DNA of 64,000 bases from Abyssibius sp040880065. Lineage in GTDB: Bacteria > Pseudomonadota > Alphaproteobacteria > Rhodobacterales > Rhodobacteraceae. The position numbers were made by a program, and so were the translations under genes. How positions within the stretch are numbered: position 1 is the stretch's first letter; each line of letters starts with the position of its first letter. Below, one piece after another: positions 22,362 through 31,225 of this stretch. The notes beneath the pieces are model-generated. The model saw nothing but the letters and a program-made list of their open reading frames with translations. It searched no databases and was not told the DNA's origin. The stretch is taken from the NCBI GenBank assembly GCA_040880065.1, contig JBBDJE010000053.1, positions 1 to 64,000 of the forward strand, read 5' to 3'.

Positions 22362-24376
22362 GTCGCCTCCTGTCGTGTCCAAATTACCGCATCTGCCGCG
22401 ACCGCGCCCTCGCCTTGGGCGCGCAGCATCAGCGGGTTCACTTCAATTTCCTCGATGCGAAGATCATTCAACAGCAGGTCTGCCATAGCCTGCACCGCAT
22501 CAAGGGCAGCTTCAATATCGGCAAGCGGGCGGCCACGATAGCCCTGCAACAGCGGGGCGAGCCGCAACCGGCCAAGTGCCGCGCCCATATCATCACGCGT
22601 GCAGGGCAAGATAAGCGTTTGCGTATCGCCCAGCAGCTCGGCTGCCGTGCCGCCCATACCGAGGGTAAGCGTTGCGCCATATACTGCGTCGCGCCGCAGC
22701 CCGACGAGCAGCTCTGCCACGGCAGCTTCAACCATTTCCTCGACCAGAAACAACTGGCCCGGCATTTCGCGCGCAGCCCCGGCCAGTTGTGCATGCAAAA
22801 GGCCAAGCCTTACTGCACCCGCCTCGGATTTATGTGCGAGCCCCAAACCTTTCAGCGCCAATTGACCCCGTAACGCCGCGGCCGCGCCAAAGGCGCAATC
22901 GCGCACCACAATCCCTTGTGGGACCTTTACGCCCGCGCGCGCCAAAATCGCCTTGGCGCCCGCCTCATCTACCATACGCAGTGGCACGGCAGGTAACGGT
23001 GCAACAGGGCGCCAGGCATCCGCACGTGCCTGCCGCCCGATCGCAGCACTTGCGGCAATTGCCTTAAGCGCCACGCCAAGCCCGAGCACAGGTGCAATCT
23101 GCGCTTTCATAAGCGCAGCCGCACGATCTTCCGTCAGGTTTTCAGGCAATGTCGCCACCACAATCGCCGGCAGGCCAGTGTCTTGCGCAGCCGCCACCCA
23201 TGCGTCTACCGCTGGCTCCCAGGCTTGAACCGAACACCGTGTGGCATGGGGGAAATCAATGACCAGCATCGCCGCATCATAGCCGCCCTTCATCATGGCG
23301 GCATAGGTTGCCTGCATCCGCACAGCATCGCCCCAGATGAAGGTGTGATAGTCGAGCGGATTGGAAATGGTTGGCAAAGGCCCAAGAATGTCACGCAAAG
23401 CTAAGGCCGTTTCTGGCTGCGACAGATCAAGCGCCAGATCGCGCGCCAGATCTGCCACCAGCCCGGCCTCACCCCCGGAACAGGAGAGCGACGCCAGACG
23501 ACACCCTGGCAACGGGCCGAACATATGCAGTAACTTGAGCGTTTCGAGCATGACATCAAGCTCGTCCACCTCGGCGACGCCGCAGGCCGCCAAAAAAGCA
23601 GAACTCGCAGCACCACCCCCGGCAAGCGAAGCCGTATGGCTCGCCGCCGCCGCCTGCGCCATGAGCGATTTACCGGATTTAACGGCAACAAGCGGCTTGC
23701 CAAGCGCCCGCGCACGCTTTGCCATTGCGCAAAACGCCGCCGCATCGCCAATGCCTTCAATATAAAAACCAATGGCGGTAACGCGCGGGTCGTCCAGCAA
23801 CCCTTCGGCAATGGCCGCCAGGCCGGTTTGGGCGGCATTGCCCACGCAGGCAACATAAGCCACCGGCAGACCGCGCGCCTGCATGGTAAGGTTGATCACG
23901 ATGTTCGAGCTTTGAGAAATCAGCGCAATACCCCGCTCCACCCGCTGCCCGCCATGCTGGTCAGGCCAGAGCAGCGCACCGTCGAGATAGTTGATGAACC
24001 CATAGCAATTCGGGCCCAAAAGCGGCATATCACCTGCTGCGGCCACAAGTTCAGCCTGCAATCCGGCATCGCCCGTTTCGGTAAAGCCCGAGGCAAAACA
24101 AATAACCCCGCCCGCGCCCATAGCGGCCAATTCAAGCACAATCTCAACGCTGGAATGGCGGTTTACGCCCAGAAACACTGCATCGGGCGCTTGGGGCAAA
24201 TCGGACAAATTTCGGTAAGTTGCTACGCCGGCAATCACATCGCGCGCTGGATGCACTGGCCAGACCTCACCTGCAAAACCCATTTTGTTGCATTGCGTCA
24301 CAACGTTTTCTGCCCAGCCACCACCGAAAATGGCTATATGGCGAGGGCGAAACAGGCGCGACAGATCCCGGCTCAT
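22358..24376 (-). CDS. ADP-forming acyl-CoA synthetase (acetate-CoA ligase family)
   Basis: A 672-residue fused alpha-beta NDP-forming acyl-CoA synthetase. The N-terminal CoA-binding domain begins LFRPRHIAIFGGG, a succinyl-CoA ligase-like domain has the conserved ASHTASLAGG block, and an ATP-grasp domain forms the C-terminal part (from about residue 450). The start MSRDLSRLFRP at 24376 is used; the reading frame is open upstream only because it runs through a dispersed repeat. It overlaps caiD by ATGA. In this context it would activate gamma-butyrobetaine, crotonobetaine or carnitine, a task done by the unrelated CaiC-type ligase in enterics. Substrate is inferred. Confidence 0.8.
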   Translation of the reverse strand: MSRDLSRLFRPRHIAIFGGGWAENVVTQCNKMGFAGEVWPVHPARDVIAGVATYRNLSDLPQAPDAVFLGVNRHSSVEIVLELAAMGAGGVICFASGFTETGDAGLQAELVAAAGDMPLLGPNCYGFINYLDGALLWPDQHGGQRVERGIALISQSSNIVINLTMQARGLPVAYVACVGNAAQTGLAAIAEGLLDDPRVTAIGFYIEGIGDAAAFCAMAKRARALGKPLVAVKSGKSLMAQAAAASHTASLAGGGAASSAFLAACGVAEVDELDVMLETLKLLHMFGPLPGCRLASLSCSGGEAGLVADLARDLALDLSQPETALALRDILGPLPTISNPLDYHTFIWGDAVRMQATYAAMMKGGYDAAMLVIDFPHATRCSVQAWEPAVDAWVAAAQDTGLPAIVVATLPENLTEDRAAALMKAQIAPVLGLGVALKAIAASAAIGRQARADAWRPVAPLPAVPLRMVDEAGAKAILARAGVKVPQGIVVRDCAFGAAAALRGQLALKGLGLAHKSEAGAVRLGLLHAQLAGAAREMPGQLFLVEEMVEAAVAELLVGLRRDAVYGATLTLGMGGTAAELLGDTQTLILPCTRDDMGAALGRLRLAPLLQGYRGRPLADIEAALDAVQAMADLLLNDLRIEEIEVNPLMLRAQGEGAVAADAVIWTRQEAT

Positions 24377-24392
24377 CGCCAGACTCCGCGTG

Positions 24393-24450
24393 CCGCGCCG
24401 GGGGCTGTCTGCCCCCGGACCCCCGAGGATATTTTTGAACAAAAGATGGG
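24393..24450 (-). repeat. CATCTTTTGTTC repeat, copy 1 (leftward)
   Basis: In leftward orientation it reads CATCTTTTGTTC, an A/T spacer, TATCCTCGGGGGTCC and then a G5/C5 hairpin with loop CAGACAG. It lies just upstream of the ligase start. Four related copies occur at 24566, 29272, 57753 and 62023. Confidence 0.8.
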
Positions 24451-24565
24451 GTAAGAAACACCCTGCCCCGACTTGCGGAACAGGGTGCCATCTCTCGTTG
24501 CGGTCATCGGCGTCCCCGCCTGTACCGCCCACCCAATCTGATGAATCATAGTTAACAATCCGTTA

Positions 24566-24630
24566 CATCTTTTGTTCATAAATATCCTCAGGGGGAGGCG
24601 GCCTTGGCCGCCGTGGGGGCAGACTGCCCC
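24566..24630 (+). repeat. CATCTTTTGTTC repeat, copy 2 (rightward)
   Basis: CATCTTTTGTTC is followed by TAAATATCCTCAGGGGG and, after a short insert containing a GCGGCC/GGCCGC hairpin, by GGGGGCAGACTGCCCC. Copies 1 and 2 face each other across about 115 bp of non-coding DNA that holds a CACCCTG/CAGGGTG stem (24468-24487). The whole 264-bp gap between the dehydrogenase stop and the ligase start contains no gene. Confidence 0.8.
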
Positions 24631-24640
24631 CTCTGCGCTG

Positions 24641-25804
24641 TCAGCCGCCGCGTGCCCTCAGCCATTCGCGGCTGATGATATGCCGCTGGATTTCGCTGGT
24701 GCCCTCCCAGATCCGCTCGACCCGCGCATCGCGCCATATGCGCTCCAGTGGCAGGTCATCCATCAGGCCCATGCCGCCATGGATCTGGATAGCCTCGTCG
24801 GCAACCATGGCCAGCACTTCGGTTGCCTTGAGCTTGGCCATAGACATGTCAGCTTCCGTGACTATGCCCTGGTCAAACTTCCATGCGGCTTCGCGGGTCA
24901 GCAGTTCGGCGGCTTTGAGTTCCATGGCCATATCGGCCAGTTTGAAGGACACACCCTGAAATTTGCCGATTTTCTGGCCAAACTGTTCGCGCTCTGCGGC
25001 ATAGTCAACCGCATGGCCAAGCGCGCGTTCGGCGCGGCCAAGGCAGGTAGCGGCCACTTGCAGCCGTGTCGCACCCAGCCATGTATTGGCAACCTCAAAA
25101 CCCTTATGCACCGCGCCAAGCACTGCAGATTGCGGCAGGCGACAATTGTCAAATTCCAGTACGGCATTTGTATAGCCACGATGGCTGACATTGCGATATC
25201 CGTCGCGAATTTCAAAGCCCGGTATGCCTTTGTCGACAAAAAAGGCGGTGATCAGCTTTTTGGGGCCGCGCGGGGTTTGTTCTTCTCCCGTTGCCATGAA
25301 GACAATGGCAAAATCGGCAATATCGGCATGGCTGATAAAATGTTTGGTACCGTTCAGAATGAAGTCATCGCCATCAGCCCGCGCGCTCGCCTTCATACCG
25401 CGCAAGTCCGAGCCTGCGCCGGGTTCGGTCATTGCCAGACAATCCCATTTTTCACCGCGGATACAGGGGAAAAGGTAGCGCTCGCGTTGTTCGGCTGTCC
25501 CGGCCAGCAAGATGTTTGACGGGCGGGCTACGCATGTCCAATGCAGCGCATAGTTCGCGCGACCCAACTCCTTTTCATAAAGCAGCCATGTTTGCGTATC
25601 GAGCCCGGCACCGCCAACATCCTCGGGCATGTTGGCCGCATAAAGCCCCGCTGCAATGGCCTTTTGCTGAATTTCGCGCACAAGATCCATGCGCAAATGA
25701 CCGCTGCGTTCAACCTCTGCCTCATGCGGGTAGAGTTCGCGCTCCACGAAGGCGCGCGTGGTATCAACAATCATCTGCTGTTCTTCGTTCAGCCCGAAAT
25801 CCAT
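24641..25804 (-). CDS. acyl-CoA dehydrogenase (betaine-CoA type candidate)
   Basis: A 387-residue flavoprotein with the usual N-terminal helical, middle beta and C-terminal helical domains. LAMTEPGAGSDLRGMKA and ILNGTKHFISHA are the FAD/substrate signatures. IQIHGGMGLMDDLPLERIWRDARVERIWEGTSE is read in two parts and carries the likely catalytic Glu region. It starts 15 bp downstream of the carnitine dehydrogenase gene. A likely role is desaturation of gamma-butyrobetainyl-CoA to crotonobetainyl-CoA, which CaiD then hydrates. General short-chain acyl-CoA dehydrogenase is the alternative. Confidence 0.8.
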   Translation of the reverse strand: MDFGLNEEQQMIVDTTRAFVERELYPHEAEVERSGHLRMDLVREIQQKAIAAGLYAANMPEDVGGAGLDTQTWLLYEKELGRANYALHWTCVARPSNILLAGTAEQRERYLFPCIRGEKWDCLAMTEPGAGSDLRGMKASARADGDDFILNGTKHFISHADIADFAIVFMATGEEQTPRGPKKLITAFFVDKGIPGFEIRDGYRNVSHRGYTNAVLEFDNCRLPQSAVLGAVHKGFEVANTWLGATRLQVAATCLGRAERALGHAVDYAAEREQFGQKIGKFQGVSFKLADMAMELKAAELLTREAAWKFDQGIVTEADMSMAKLKATEVLAMVADEAIQIHGGMGLMDDLPLERIWRDARVERIWEGTSEIQRHIISREWLRARGG

Positions 25805-25819
25805 GATAACAACCTTATG

Positions 25820-27265
25820 TTACGGTTTTTGAGCAATGGCACGGCCAGCATTTTCGGGGCGCGGCAATTCTGAATGAGCCTTGGCAAAGCGCGCCAGTCT
25901 GGCAGCCACCTCGGGCAAGGGTTCGCATGTGGCGCGGGTCTTCAGGTTCACATGCAAGAGCAAATGCTCGCCTGTCGCCAAAAGCCGCTCACCCGCGTAA
26001 ATACTGTGAAACAGGTGCAGCTTTTTGCCTGCCCCGGCCAGCACTTGCGTTTTTACCCGCACCTTGGCGCCTGCATGCACTTCGTCGATATGGCGGATAT
26101 GGGTTTCGGCGGTGAAATAGCTGTTTCCACCGGCAATATAGTCCATATCTGCGCCGATGATTTCCATGAATCTGTCGGAGGCGGCAGCAAATACTTCCAG
26201 ATAATGCGCCTCGTTCATATGGCCGTTATAGTCGGTCCAGCTTTGCGGCACCTGACGGTTTTGTGTCTCGACAAGGCCTGCTTGCGGCGCGGTCGCGCCC
26301 ATGCGTTTGTCATGCGCGGCCAGCAGCGCGCCCGCGCCCCAATTGTTGCGTTTCAACGCGCGCATCATGCCGACAAGGTTGTCATCGCGAATGCGTTCGA
26401 GTTCGCGAATGGAATGCATGCCCGATTGTGCGTCGGACTGGCTGGCAAGCAGGTCAACCAACTCATCTGTCAATTCCGGCACATCCATCAGCTTGGTCCA
26501 TGGCCAGGACAGGCAGGGGCCGAATTGCGCTATGAAATGCTTCATCCCCGCCTCGCCGCCCGCAATGCGATAGGTTTCAAACAGCCCCATCTGCCCCCAG
26601 CGCAACCCGAAGCCAAAGCGGATGGCGTCGTCGATCTCCTCGGTCGTGGCGATGCCGTCTTTGACCAGCCACAACGCCTCGCGCCACACGGCCTCAAGGA
26701 AACGGTCGGCAATATGGGCATCAATTTCCTTGCGCACCAATAGCGGCTTCATGCCAAGGCTTACCAAGGTTTCAACGCAGGTTTGGCGGATGGCGAGGTC
26801 AGCCGCGTCGCTGCCCACAACCTCGATCAGCGGCAGCAAATAAACCGGGTTGAACGGATGGCAAACGAATATCTGCCCCGGCCGCGCCGCGCCTTGCTGC
26901 AATTCGCTCGGCTTGAAGCCGGAGGTGGACGACCCGATCACCGCATCCGCCCGCGCATGCGCCTGAATTTCAGCAAAGACCTTGTGCTTGATGTCCAGCC
27001 GCTCGGGCACGCTTTCCTGCACCCAATCCGCGCCGCTGACCGCCTCGGCAATAGTTGCGGCAAAGCTCAGTTCGCCTTCGGCGGGCATGGCAACATCGGC
27101 CAGTGCGGGCAGGCTGCGGCGGGCATTTTCCAGCACCTCGCCCACCTTGCGCGCGGCTTGCGGGTCGGGGTCGGAAATCCGCACATCCCAGCCGTTCAGC
27201 AAAAAGCGCGCCGCCCAGCCGCCGCCAATAACACCGCCGCCAATGATTGCTGCTGTCTTTGTCAT
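25820..27265 (-). CDS. lcdH: L-carnitine dehydrogenase fused to a hot-dog thioesterase
   Basis: A 481-residue two-domain protein. Residues 1 to about 320 form a 3-hydroxyacyl-CoA dehydrogenase fold with an N-terminal NAD site (IGGGVIGGGWAARFLLNGW), the block WVQESVPERLDIK and the block FVCHPFNPVYLLPLIEVVG. From about residue 335 there is a 4HBT-type thioesterase with DYNGHMN at 345-351. Fusions like this are known from carnitine degraders: the dehydrogenase makes 3-dehydrocarnitine and the thioesterase is thought to hydrolyse betainyl-CoA. It lies between BKACE and the acyl-CoA dehydrogenase, so steps before and after the cleavage reaction share one polypeptide. Confidence 0.87.
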   Translation of the reverse strand: MTKTAAIIGGGVIGGGWAARFLLNGWDVRISDPDPQAARKVGEVLENARRSLPALADVAMPAEGELSFAATIAEAVSGADWVQESVPERLDIKHKVFAEIQAHARADAVIGSSTSGFKPSELQQGAARPGQIFVCHPFNPVYLLPLIEVVGSDAADLAIRQTCVETLVSLGMKPLLVRKEIDAHIADRFLEAVWREALWLVKDGIATTEEIDDAIRFGFGLRWGQMGLFETYRIAGGEAGMKHFIAQFGPCLSWPWTKLMDVPELTDELVDLLASQSDAQSGMHSIRELERIRDDNLVGMMRALKRNNWGAGALLAAHDKRMGATAPQAGLVETQNRQVPQSWTDYNGHMNEAHYLEVFAAASDRFMEIIGADMDYIAGGNSYFTAETHIRHIDEVHAGAKVRVKTQVLAGAGKKLHLFHSIYAGERLLATGEHLLLHVNLKTRATCEPLPEVAARLARFAKAHSELPRPENAGRAIAQKP

Positions 27266-27308
27266 TTCTGCTCCTCTGATCTGTCAGACCGGTCGATAAA
27301 TCACATGC

Positions 27309-28217
27309 TTAGCGCGGCGCACGCTTGGTTAGGCCCAGCTTTTCGCGCACTGCTTCGGGGCCGATCACCCGCGCGCCCATCCGCTCGATAATACCGACCG
27401 CGTTCTTTACAAGCTGCGCATTGGTGGCGAGGTTGCCTTTGCCCAGCCACAGGTTATCCTCCAGCCCCACCCGCACATTGCCCCCCGCCATTACGGCGGC
27501 CGCAACATAGGGCATCTGATGGCGCCCAAGCGAAAAGGCGCTCCAGTTCCAGCCTTCGGGCACGTTGTTCACCATGGCCATAAAGGTGTTGAGATCATCC
27601 GGCGCTCCCCAGGGCACGCCCATGCAAAGCTGCACAAGGGCGGGAAATTTCAGAATCCCCTCGGCCACCAACTGTTTGGCGAACCACAAATGCCCGGTGT
27701 CAAAGGTTTCAATCTCCGGCAATACGCCGCTATCGGTCATCATCTGGCCCATGGCGCGCAGCATGCCGGGGGTGTTGGTCATCACATAATCGGCTTCAGC
27801 GAAGTTCATCGTGCCGCAATCAAGCGTACAAATCTCGGGGCGGCAATCCAGCACATGCGCAACGCGCTCGGTTGCGCCGGCCATATCCGTGCCAGCCATA
27901 GTGGGCAGCGGCTGCTCGACATTGCCAAACACAATATCACCGCCCATGCCCGCCGTCAGGTTCAGCACGACATCGGTGTCGCTGTCGCGGATACGCTCGG
28001 TCACTTCGCGGAACATGGCGACATCGCGGCTCGGTTTACCGGTTTCCGGGTCGCGCACATGGCAATGCACGATCGCCGCGCCCGCCTTGGCCGCCGCAAT
28101 CGCGCTTTCGGCGATTTGGCGCGGCGAGCGCGGCACATGCGGGCTGCGATTTTGGGTCGAACCCGAGCCGGTTACAGCGCAGGTGATGAAAACATCGTGG
28201 TTCATGGTCAGTGGCAT
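27309..28217 (-). CDS. beta-keto acid cleavage enzyme (BKACE), probably acting on dehydrocarnitine
   Basis: A 302-residue BKACE/DUF849 TIM-barrel enzyme. The zinc ligands are in VHCHVRDPETGKPS, and the C-terminal GNVRVGLEDNLWLGKGNLA block is conserved. The family transfers the beta-keto acid acyl part to acetyl-CoA, giving acetoacetate and a new CoA ester. With 3-dehydrocarnitine the products are acetoacetate and betainyl-CoA. The start MPLTMNHD at 28217 follows a clear GGAGGA. It is the first gene of the leftward operon and diverges from the CdhR-like regulator. Other beta-keto acids are possible substrates, but the adjoining carnitine dehydrogenase fixes the likely one. Confidence 0.85.
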   Translation of the reverse strand: MPLTMNHDVFITCAVTGSGSTQNRSPHVPRSPRQIAESAIAAAKAGAAIVHCHVRDPETGKPSRDVAMFREVTERIRDSDTDVVLNLTAGMGGDIVFGNVEQPLPTMAGTDMAGATERVAHVLDCRPEICTLDCGTMNFAEADYVMTNTPGMLRAMGQMMTDSGVLPEIETFDTGHLWFAKQLVAEGILKFPALVQLCMGVPWGAPDDLNTFMAMVNNVPEGWNWSAFSLGRHQMPYVAAAVMAGGNVRVGLEDNLWLGKGNLATNAQLVKNAVGIIERMGARVIGPEAVREKLGLTKRAPR

Positions 28218-28291
28218 AGAAATCCTCCGGTTCTTGTTGCGAGTATCGCGGTCTTGCGGCAAATTAATTTATCTTTTACGCAGTATAATTG

Positions 28292-29269
28292 ATGAAACAC
28301 GCAAATATGATCTTTCAACCCAGCACAAAGCCGCTTCAGGTCGGCCTGCTTGTGCTGCCCGAAAGCTCGATGATGTCGCTGGCCAGCACGCTGGACCCGA
28401 TGCGCGCTGCCAATCGCTTTGCCCGTCGGCCCCTGTTCTCATGGTCCATTGTCACCCCCAATGGCACGCCCGCCACGCTTACCTGCGGGTTGGATGTGGC
28501 CAGCGCGGGCAAGCTTGCAACGCTGGGCGCAGTAGATCTGCTGATCGTGATATCGGGCTTCAACCAATCGCTGCACGCCACACCAACCCTGCTGCACCAG
28601 CTCCGGCGCATGGCACCACGCCTGTCCTGCCTTGGAGGGGTCGAAGCCGGGGCGTGGGTGCTGGCCCGCGCCGGGCTGCTGGCCGGCCAGCGCGCCACCA
28701 CCCATTGGGAAGACCTTGAAGATTTCGCCGCCGCGCATCCCGAAATCGACGTTCGGGCCGACCGTTTTGTCATCACCCCGAACCGCATCACGGCCGGGGG
28801 TGCTGCCCCCGCCATGGATATGATGCTGGAGCTGATCCGCGCCCGGCACGGTTCAACATTGGCGTTACATGTGGCGGGCGTGTTTGTCTATGAATCCACT
28901 GCCGATGGCTCTGATCGCCAGCCCCTGATGGCGCGGGCCCGGCTTGAACGCCGCGACCCATTGGTCGCCCGCGCGCTTGACCTTATGGAATCAGCACTGG
29001 ATGACCCGCTGCCGATCAACCGCATCTGCCAGCAGCTAGGCGTCTCGCGCCGCGCCCTTGAAACCCGCTTCCTGCGCGCGCTCAACATGGCCCCCGGTTC
29101 CACCTATCGCGGGCTGCGCCTTGAAAGCGCCGCGCGCCTGGTGCGCGATACCGCCCATCCCATACAGGACATCGCCCTGCGCTGCGGCTTCTCCAGCCCC
29201 GCGGTTTTCAACCACGCCTTCCGCGCCCGCTTTACCCAAAGCCCAAGGCAAATGCGCGCGCGCGCCTGA
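28292..29269 (+). CDS. cdhR: GlxA/CdhR-family AraC-type transcriptional regulator
   Basis: A 325-residue regulator. The N-terminal DJ-1/PfpI-like domain spans about residues 15-190 and includes DLLIVISGFNQSLHATPTL. A C-terminal AraC DNA-binding domain of two helix-turn-helices follows (NRICQQLGVSRRALETRFLR and IQDIALRCGFSSPAVFNHAF). CdhR, the activator of carnitine dehydrogenase in pseudomonads, has this architecture. The divergent position relative to the BKACE-led operon supports a role in carnitine control. Start ATG at 28292 follows an in-frame TTG. The specific name is inferred from context. Confidence 0.75.
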   Translation: MKHANMIFQPSTKPLQVGLLVLPESSMMSLASTLDPMRAANRFARRPLFSWSIVTPNGTPATLTCGLDVASAGKLATLGAVDLLIVISGFNQSLHATPTLLHQLRRMAPRLSCLGGVEAGAWVLARAGLLAGQRATTHWEDLEDFAAAHPEIDVRADRFVITPNRITAGGAAPAMDMMLELIRARHGSTLALHVAGVFVYESTADGSDRQPLMARARLERRDPLVARALDLMESALDDPLPINRICQQLGVSRRALETRFLRALNMAPGSTYRGLRLESAARLVRDTAHPIQDIALRCGFSSPAVFNHAFRARFTQSPRQMRARA

Positions 29270-29271
29270 AT

Positions 29272-29330
29272 CCCATCTTTTGTTCCTAAATATCCTCGGG
29301 GGTCCGGGGGCAGACAGCCCCCGGCGCGAC
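29272..29330 (+). repeat. CATCTTTTGTTC repeat, copy 3
   Basis: The copy lies right after the regulator stop and before the converging LOG-family gene. It has CATCTTTTGTTC, TATCCTCGGGGGTCC and a GGGGG-CAGACAG-CCCCC hairpin. It is nearly identical to copy 1, and the position suggests a terminator function. Confidence 0.8.
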
Positions 29331-29341
29331 AGCAGCCAGCG

Positions 29342-30160
29342 CTACACCTTCCAATTCTCCATCACTGCGAACGCCTCTTCGCCTGTTTCCACAAAACGGA
29401 AAAGATTGATGTCATCGGCGTTGATCGTACCCGCATCGGCCAGCGCATCCCAGTTGATGATTTTCTGCCAAAATTCTTTTCCAAACAGCAAAATCGGCAG
29501 CGACTCCATGCGACCGGTTTGCACCAGTGTCAGGGTTTCAAACAGCTCATCCAGCGTGCCAAAACCGCCGGGAAACACCGCGATTGCTTTGGCGCGCATC
29601 AGGAAATGCATTTTACGAATGGCAAAATAGTGAAAGTTGAAACACAACTCGGGCGAGGCATATTTGTTTGGTGCCTGCTCATGCGGCAGCACGATATTGA
29701 GCGAGATTGAAACACCCCCCGCATCTACCGCGCCACGATTGCCCGCCTCCATCACGCCCGGCCCGCCACCTGTGCAAACAACGGTTTCGCGCCCGTAGGA
29801 TTTGAGCGACTTTTCCGTGCAGAGCCGCGCAAAATTGCGTGCTGCATCGTAGTATTTTGACAGATCGGCCAGCGTTTTCGTGCGCGCCGTGTCTTTATGG
29901 TCGGGGTCGGGAATGCGAGCGCCGCCAAACAGCACAACGGTCGAGGTGATACCGCGTTCGGCCATCACCATTTCGGGTTTGAGCAGTTCCAGTTGCAAGC
30001 GCACGGGGCGCAACTCGTCGCGGCACAAAAAATCGTTATCGGCAAAGGCCAGTCGATAGGCGGGCGCACGGGTTTGTGGCGTGTCCGGCACCTTCTTTTG
30101 CGTGGCAACATCCTCGCCCGCATCGGGAAACCGTTCCTGCTTCCATCGAATTTCTGTCAT
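29342..30160 (-). CDS. LOG-family (TIGR00730) nucleotide hydrolase-like protein
   Basis: A 272-residue Rossmann-fold protein with the family motifs CTGGGPGVMEAGNRGA and FPGGFGTLDELFE (PGGxGTxxE). Many LOG homologues are cytokinin riboside 5'-monophosphate phosphoribohydrolases, but the larger bacterial group is mixed and some members hydrolyse nucleotides. The start MTEIRWKQ at 30160 follows GAAAGGACG with good spacing, so an extension of 29 residues is rejected. It is divergent from the PLP dehydratase gene. Function in this host is unclear. Confidence 0.75.
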   Translation of the reverse strand: MTEIRWKQERFPDAGEDVATQKKVPDTPQTRAPAYRLAFADNDFLCRDELRPVRLQLELLKPEMVMAERGITSTVVLFGGARIPDPDHKDTARTKTLADLSKYYDAARNFARLCTEKSLKSYGRETVVCTGGGPGVMEAGNRGAVDAGGVSISLNIVLPHEQAPNKYASPELCFNFHYFAIRKMHFLMRAKAIAVFPGGFGTLDELFETLTLVQTGRMESLPILLFGKEFWQKIINWDALADAGTINADDINLFRFVETGEEAFAVMENWKV

Positions 30161-30235
30161 ACCGCGTCCTTTCAACTGGTGCTTTGAAACCATTCCTATA
30201 GTCTGCCGCGCAGCAATGCCAGCAAGGGGGTTGAA

Positions 30236-31168
30236 TTGGTACATCACAATGAAATTATCGCCGCGGCGACACGCATCGCCCCCTATATCCGGCGCACGCC
30301 TGTGGCTGTGCTTGACGGATTAGGGCTTGATTACCCGATAGAGGTAAAGCTCGAACACATGCAGCATACCGGCAGTTTCAAGGCGCGCGGGGCCTTCAAC
30401 ACGCTCTTGTCGCAGCCCGTGCCAGCGGCAGGCATTGTTGCGGCTTCGGGCGGTAACCACGGGGCGGCTGTGGCCTATGCCGCCACCACGCTCGGCCATA
30501 AGGCGCATATTTTTGTGCCGGAATTTGCCGGTAAATCCAAAATCGACCTCATCCGCAGCACCGGTGCAAACCTGACCGTTTTACCCGGCACCTATGCCGA
30601 AGCACTTGCCGCGGCTAAAGCGCATGAAGCGGCGACAGGTGCCATGCAAATCCACGCCTATGATGCGCCCGGCACCGTGGCTGGCCAAGGCACTGCCATG
30701 GCAGAGTGGGAGGATCAGGCGCTTGAGGCCGATACCGTATTGATCGCCGTTGGCGGTGGCGGGCTGATTGGCGGTGCAATGGCATGGCTTGGCGGGCGGC
30801 GCAAGCTTGTCGCGGTTGAGCCCCGTCTCGCCCCCACCCTGCACATGGCACTCGCCAACGGGCCGGACAGCATGGTCGATGTTTCGGGCATTGCAGCCAA
30901 TGCGCTCGGGGCCAGACACATCGGCCGTATCTGTTATGATTTGGCCACCGCCCTGAATATCACGTCGGTGCTGGTCGAAGATGAGGCCATTTCAAAAGCC
31001 CAAAACCTTCTTTGGCAGCGGGCGCGGATACTGGTGGAACCGGCGGGTGCTGCGGCATTGGCGGCGCTGGTTTCAGGTGCCTACACGCCCGCACCCGGTG
31101 AAAAAGTCGCCGTATTGCTATGTGGCGGCAATATCGCGCCGGATCCGCTGGCCAGCGCGTCGCATTGA
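30236..31168 (+). CDS. PLP-dependent threonine/serine dehydratase-like enzyme
   Basis: A 310-residue fold-II PLP enzyme. The lysine is in QHTGSFKARGAFN, the next block is ASGGNHGAAVAYAA and the phosphate-binding loop is VGGGGLIGG. It resembles threonine dehydratase and related ammonia-lyases or racemases and has no C-terminal ACT domain, so it is catabolic rather than feedback-regulated. The start is TTG, preceded by AAGGGGG. It is 57 bp before dapD in the same direction. Serine/threonine racemase or another beta-elimination is possible. Confidence 0.75.
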   Translation: MVHHNEIIAAATRIAPYIRRTPVAVLDGLGLDYPIEVKLEHMQHTGSFKARGAFNTLLSQPVPAAGIVAASGGNHGAAVAYAATTLGHKAHIFVPEFAGKSKIDLIRSTGANLTVLPGTYAEALAAAKAHEAATGAMQIHAYDAPGTVAGQGTAMAEWEDQALEADTVLIAVGGGGLIGGAMAWLGGRRKLVAVEPRLAPTLHMALANGPDSMVDVSGIAANALGARHIGRICYDLATALNITSVLVEDEAISKAQNLLWQRARILVEPAGAAALAALVSGAYTPAPGEKVAVLLCGGNIAPDPLASASH

Positions 31169-31225
31169 ACCCTCCGCGCCTAGCCGTTATAGCGCATTTG
31201 AAGCCAAACATCGCAGGAGCACCCC

